A stretch of DNA of 64,000 nucleotides, taken from Butyricimonas faecihominis. GTDB taxonomy: Bacteria > Bacteroidota > Bacteroidia > Bacteroidales > Marinifilaceae. The stretch spans positions 997,880 through 1,061,879 of the forward strand of contig NZ_AP028155.1 in assembly GCF_033096445.1 (NCBI RefSeq). Direction: 5' to 3'. Made by a program: the position numbers and the translations under genes. Below, piece by piece: positions 61,899 through 64,000 of this stretch; within the stretch, counting starts at the first letter, position 1, and each line of letters opens with the position of its first letter. The notes under the pieces are model-generated. The model was not told the DNA's origin. It did not search any database and was given only the letters and a program-made list of their open reading frames with translations.

Positions 61899-63086
61899 AT
61901 GAAAAGAAAAAAACTATTACTAATCACGCTATTAGCACTATCATTACAGAGTCTGTCAGCCCAAGGTCTGTTATCCCATCTAAACGACACGACAAACGGG
62001 CGCTCTCTTTTTGAAAGAGTATCGAATATCGAAAAAAAGAATAATACTTTTAACCTGAAACTGCACATGCAAGCCACATTCAACAGTGCATTCACAGACG
62101 GAACATTCGAGCAAGCAGCCTTCAAAATGAACCAGCTTCGATTAGAAGCCCGGGGGGACATCAATGACTGGCTTTCTTACCGTTGGCGTCAACGCCTGAA
62201 CAGCAGTAACACGCCCCACGCACTGGATAACCTTCCCTCCTCCATCGATTATGCCATGATCTCTGTACGCCTGACTGATCAGTTTGTCACCTCCATCGGG
62301 AAACAGGCGGCAGCATACGGGGGGTTCGAATATGATCTGGATCCGATTGAAATCTACCAGTACAGTGACATGATCGATTACATGCTCTTCGATTTCATGA
62401 CCGGAATCACGTTCTCTTATCAAGTCACCCCTACCCAAGAAATAGCCTTACAAGTCGTGAACAGCCGGACGGCTTCCATGGATGATATTTACGGGCAACT
62501 CCCGGAAGACGTGGAAGAAAGTCGTGCGCCCCTCGCTTACACGGCCAACTGGAACGGCAATTTCTTCAGCGATAAATTTAGAACCCGTTGGTCATATTCC
62601 TTGCTCAGTCTGGCAAAAGGATATAACAATCATTTTTATGCCATCGGTAACGAATTAGATCTGGGAAAGTTCAACATGTACCTCGATTTCTACCTTTCCG
62701 ATGAAGAACTGGATAACCGAGGTATTATTTCAAGCCTCTACCGACTTCAAGGAGAGGCAGATTGCATCAAAAATGCTCGTTACGAATCTTGGGTCACCAA
62801 ATTAAACTATCGTTTCCAGCCCAAATGGAATATTTTCGTGAAAGGAATGTACGAAAATGCCTCTGTTTACAAGCATTCCGATCAACTGGAGAAAGGCAAA
62901 TACCGGACGGCTTACGGGTATTTCGGTGGTATCGAATACTATCCCACCACGGAAAATCTACATTTCTTCGCATCGTACATCGGACGTTCTTATCGATTCA
63001 CGGACAAGGCCAAAACATTAGGAGCCGAGAACTACTCTACATCAACTTTATCCATCGGGCTAATTTACCATATCCCGCTGTTTTAG
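61899..63086 (+). CDS. Outer-membrane porin (Porin_O_P-like), paralogue 2
   Basis: The 395-residue precursor has a signal peptide ending near SLSAQ and the same plan as the porin at 59800: FERVSNIEKKN, SYRWRQRLN, AAYGGFEYDLDPIEIYQYSD, FQPKWNIFVKGMYENASVY cut at its core FQPKWNIFVKG, and a terminal Phe (IYHIPLF). Codon identity is clearly lower than protein similarity, so the duplication is not recent. Its ATG follows the upstream terminator by 18 bases and I see no consensus promoter for it, so its expression may depend on read-through. Confidence 0.85.
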   Translation: MKRKKLLLITLLALSLQSLSAQGLLSHLNDTTNGRSLFERVSNIEKKNNTFNLKLHMQATFNSAFTDGTFEQAAFKMNQLRLEARGDINDWLSYRWRQRLNSSNTPHALDNLPSSIDYAMISVRLTDQFVTSIGKQAAAYGGFEYDLDPIEIYQYSDMIDYMLFDFMTGITFSYQVTPTQEIALQVVNSRTASMDDIYGQLPEDVEESRAPLAYTANWNGNFFSDKFRTRWSYSLLSLAKGYNNHFYAIGNELDLGKFNMYLDFYLSDEELDNRGIISSLYRLQGEADCIKNARYESWVTKLNYRFQPKWNIFVKGMYENASVYKHSDQLEKGKYRTAYGYFGGIEYYPTTENLHFFASYIGRSYRFTDKAKTLGAENYSTSTLSIGLIYHIPLF

Positions 63087-63109
63087 GCTTTACGCCCAAA
63101 AATAAATAA

Positions 63110-63133
63110 GGGCAATCCTCGAAAGGATTGCCC
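63110..63133. terminator. Bidirectional terminator between porin 2 and the aconitase-like gene
   Basis: GGGCAATCCT (63110-63119) and AGGATTGCCC (63124-63133) form a perfect 10-bp stem with a CGAA loop. The minus side continues into TTATTTATTTTT, and the plus side into TCTTCC, so the minus-strand role is stronger. A second hairpin (63192-63202 with 63205-63215) overlaps the aconitase-like stop. Confidence 0.8.
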
Positions 63134-63203
63134 TCTTCCCCATTCCGGCACCCCGGAACAGAAAAAAACAACACACACATGAATATCAATAACCTTTTCT
63201 TAT

Positions 63204-64000
63204 TTAAGAAAAGGTATTTATTAATCCTCCTTTTTCGAGGATTTCTTGAAACTCCGCATCAACATAAGGGAGCTTATACGCTCTCTTGTTCAAATACAAT
63301 AAATGATTTTCATCATCTATTGCCAGTTGTTCCCCTGACGTGTAAGCATCCACCACGGCCCAATCAACAAGAATCCGTAACCCGTGATTAATAGCCATAC
63401 GGTAAAAATCCCAGTTCACAGATTTTACAATCACCAGTTTTACCCCCACGGCTACCAATCCCGTCGCTGCATGTTTCACCAGTTGACCACACCCGAAGTT
63501 CTCCCCGGCGATAATAATATCTCCCGGTTTCACGTCGCAAGCGAAATTCGGATCCAATCCTCCAAACAAGTAAGGTTTAATCTCCTCCACCTGTTCAAGG
63601 GTCAAGCGATACATCAATTTTTCCGCAAATATCTGGTTACTTGATATATTATCTATATCCCCGTAATTCCACACCCCGTTACTCTTACGATAATCATACC
63701 CTTCCAACACGACTGGTTCTATCCGGGGAGCTTTATATTTATACCGTGCGCCCTCGAAGTGTATTATTGATGTTAGTTCTCCTCGCAACGCAGTCATAGC
63801 CACGGTTGCCGGAGAGGCTATATATTTTTCAACACCGGAATGATTCGAACTTCCGATATACCGACTATTGGCAGTAGAGATAAAACGGCTATTTCCGGCA
63901 GACGCCACGTGTCCCACTCCCAAGCAAGGCCCACAACTGGAGCCAAGAACGATGGCTCCGGACTGTGCAATCTTATCAATAATACCCTCTTCAACAGCCT
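63204..64000 (-). CDS. Aconitase-superfamily protein, C-terminal part (5' part outside window)
   Basis: The frame is open to the window edge; 265 codons including the stop are visible. The first visible part is the end of an aconitase/isopropylmalate-dehydratase large domain (SSCGPCLGVGHVASAG, two iron-sulfur ligands; STANSRYIGSSN; ASPATVAMTALRGEL). A linker and a LeuD-like swivel domain (GDIIIAGENFGCGQLVKHAA, FYRMAINHGLRILV) follow in one chain. Two motifs deviate: the catalytic GSSREHA is GQLVKHA, and STSNRNFxGR is STANSRYIGSS. It may be a hydro-lyase with a different substrate, or inactive. It is a fusion of what are two genes in leuCD operons. Confidence 0.82.
   Translation of the reverse strand, partial: AVEEGIIDKIAQSGAIVLGSSCGPCLGVGHVASAGNSRFISTANSRYIGSSNHSGVEKYIASPATVAMTALRGELTSIIHFEGARYKYKAPRIEPVVLEGYDYRKSNGVWNYGDIDNISSNQIFAEKLMYRLTLEQVEEIKPYLFGGLDPNFACDVKPGDIIIAGENFGCGQLVKHAATGLVAVGVKLVIVKSVNWDFYRMAINHGLRILVDWAVVDAYTSGEQLAIDDENHLLYLNKRAYKLPYVDAEFQEILEKGGLINTFS

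Overview
The window comes from a Bacteroidales chromosome. The evidence is the gene content (a SusC-type TonB-dependent receptor with an STN domain next to a FecR anti-sigma factor, LytS/LytTR regulation, the long NusB form, DUF2851, Porin_O_P-like barrels) and several promoters fitting the Bacteroidetes consensus TTTG-N19-21-TAnnTTTG. An Odoribacteraceae-like genus such as Butyricimonas or Odoribacter is plausible, but I infer this from content only. I saw no rRNA, tRNA, CRISPR array or intact insertion sequence.

Layout. 1-3.3 kb: the start of a SusC receptor (cut by the window edge) and its FecR, with no sigma factor beside them. 3.6-7.4 kb: an outer-membrane barrel, two tandem LytS-type kinases and a LytTR regulator; the first kinase has lost its catalytic residues. 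7.5-8.2 kb: an MNT/HEPN toxin-antitoxin pair. 8.3-34.4 kb: mostly housekeeping genes (guaA, a sodium symporter, thiE-thiM, fic, DUF2851, fhs, metallophosphoesterase, sulfatase-fold transferase, dnaB, DnaQ-like exonuclease, fabI, recN, nusB, a lone receiver protein, LOG, gyrB).

34.6-53.0 kb is the most unusual region. About ten tightly packed minus-strand genes encode two secreted Sel1-repeat proteins, a zinc-ribbon protein, a SrfB-like actin/Hsp70-fold ATPase, a coiled-coil protein, a SrfC-like P-loop protein, a membrane-anchored subtilisin, a membrane protein sharing the subtilisin's N-terminal domain, a zinc-ribbon membrane protein and two exported proteins. Predicted topology places nucleotide-driven parts and zinc ribbons in the cytoplasm and the protease, Sel1 and other domains in the periplasm. 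I propose an undescribed trans-envelope machine related to the enterobacterial SrfB/SrfC proteins. The Sel1 gene was tandemly duplicated with its promoter, leaving visible scars, and one copy carries a further 594-bp internal duplication.

53-64 kb: a lipoprotein, a GNAT enzyme, an unknown protein, an orphan ATP-grasp-like protein, then a Dcu transporter plus periplasmic asparaginase (asparagine to aspartate/fumarate metabolism), two paralogous porins flanking an OmpA-type lipoprotein, and the end of an aconitase-superfamily protein with altered active-site motifs, cut by the window edge.

The intergenic DNA contains several families of small dispersed inverted repeats: two MITE-like elements each present twice in opposite orientations, and a GTTACAAGTT-type family.
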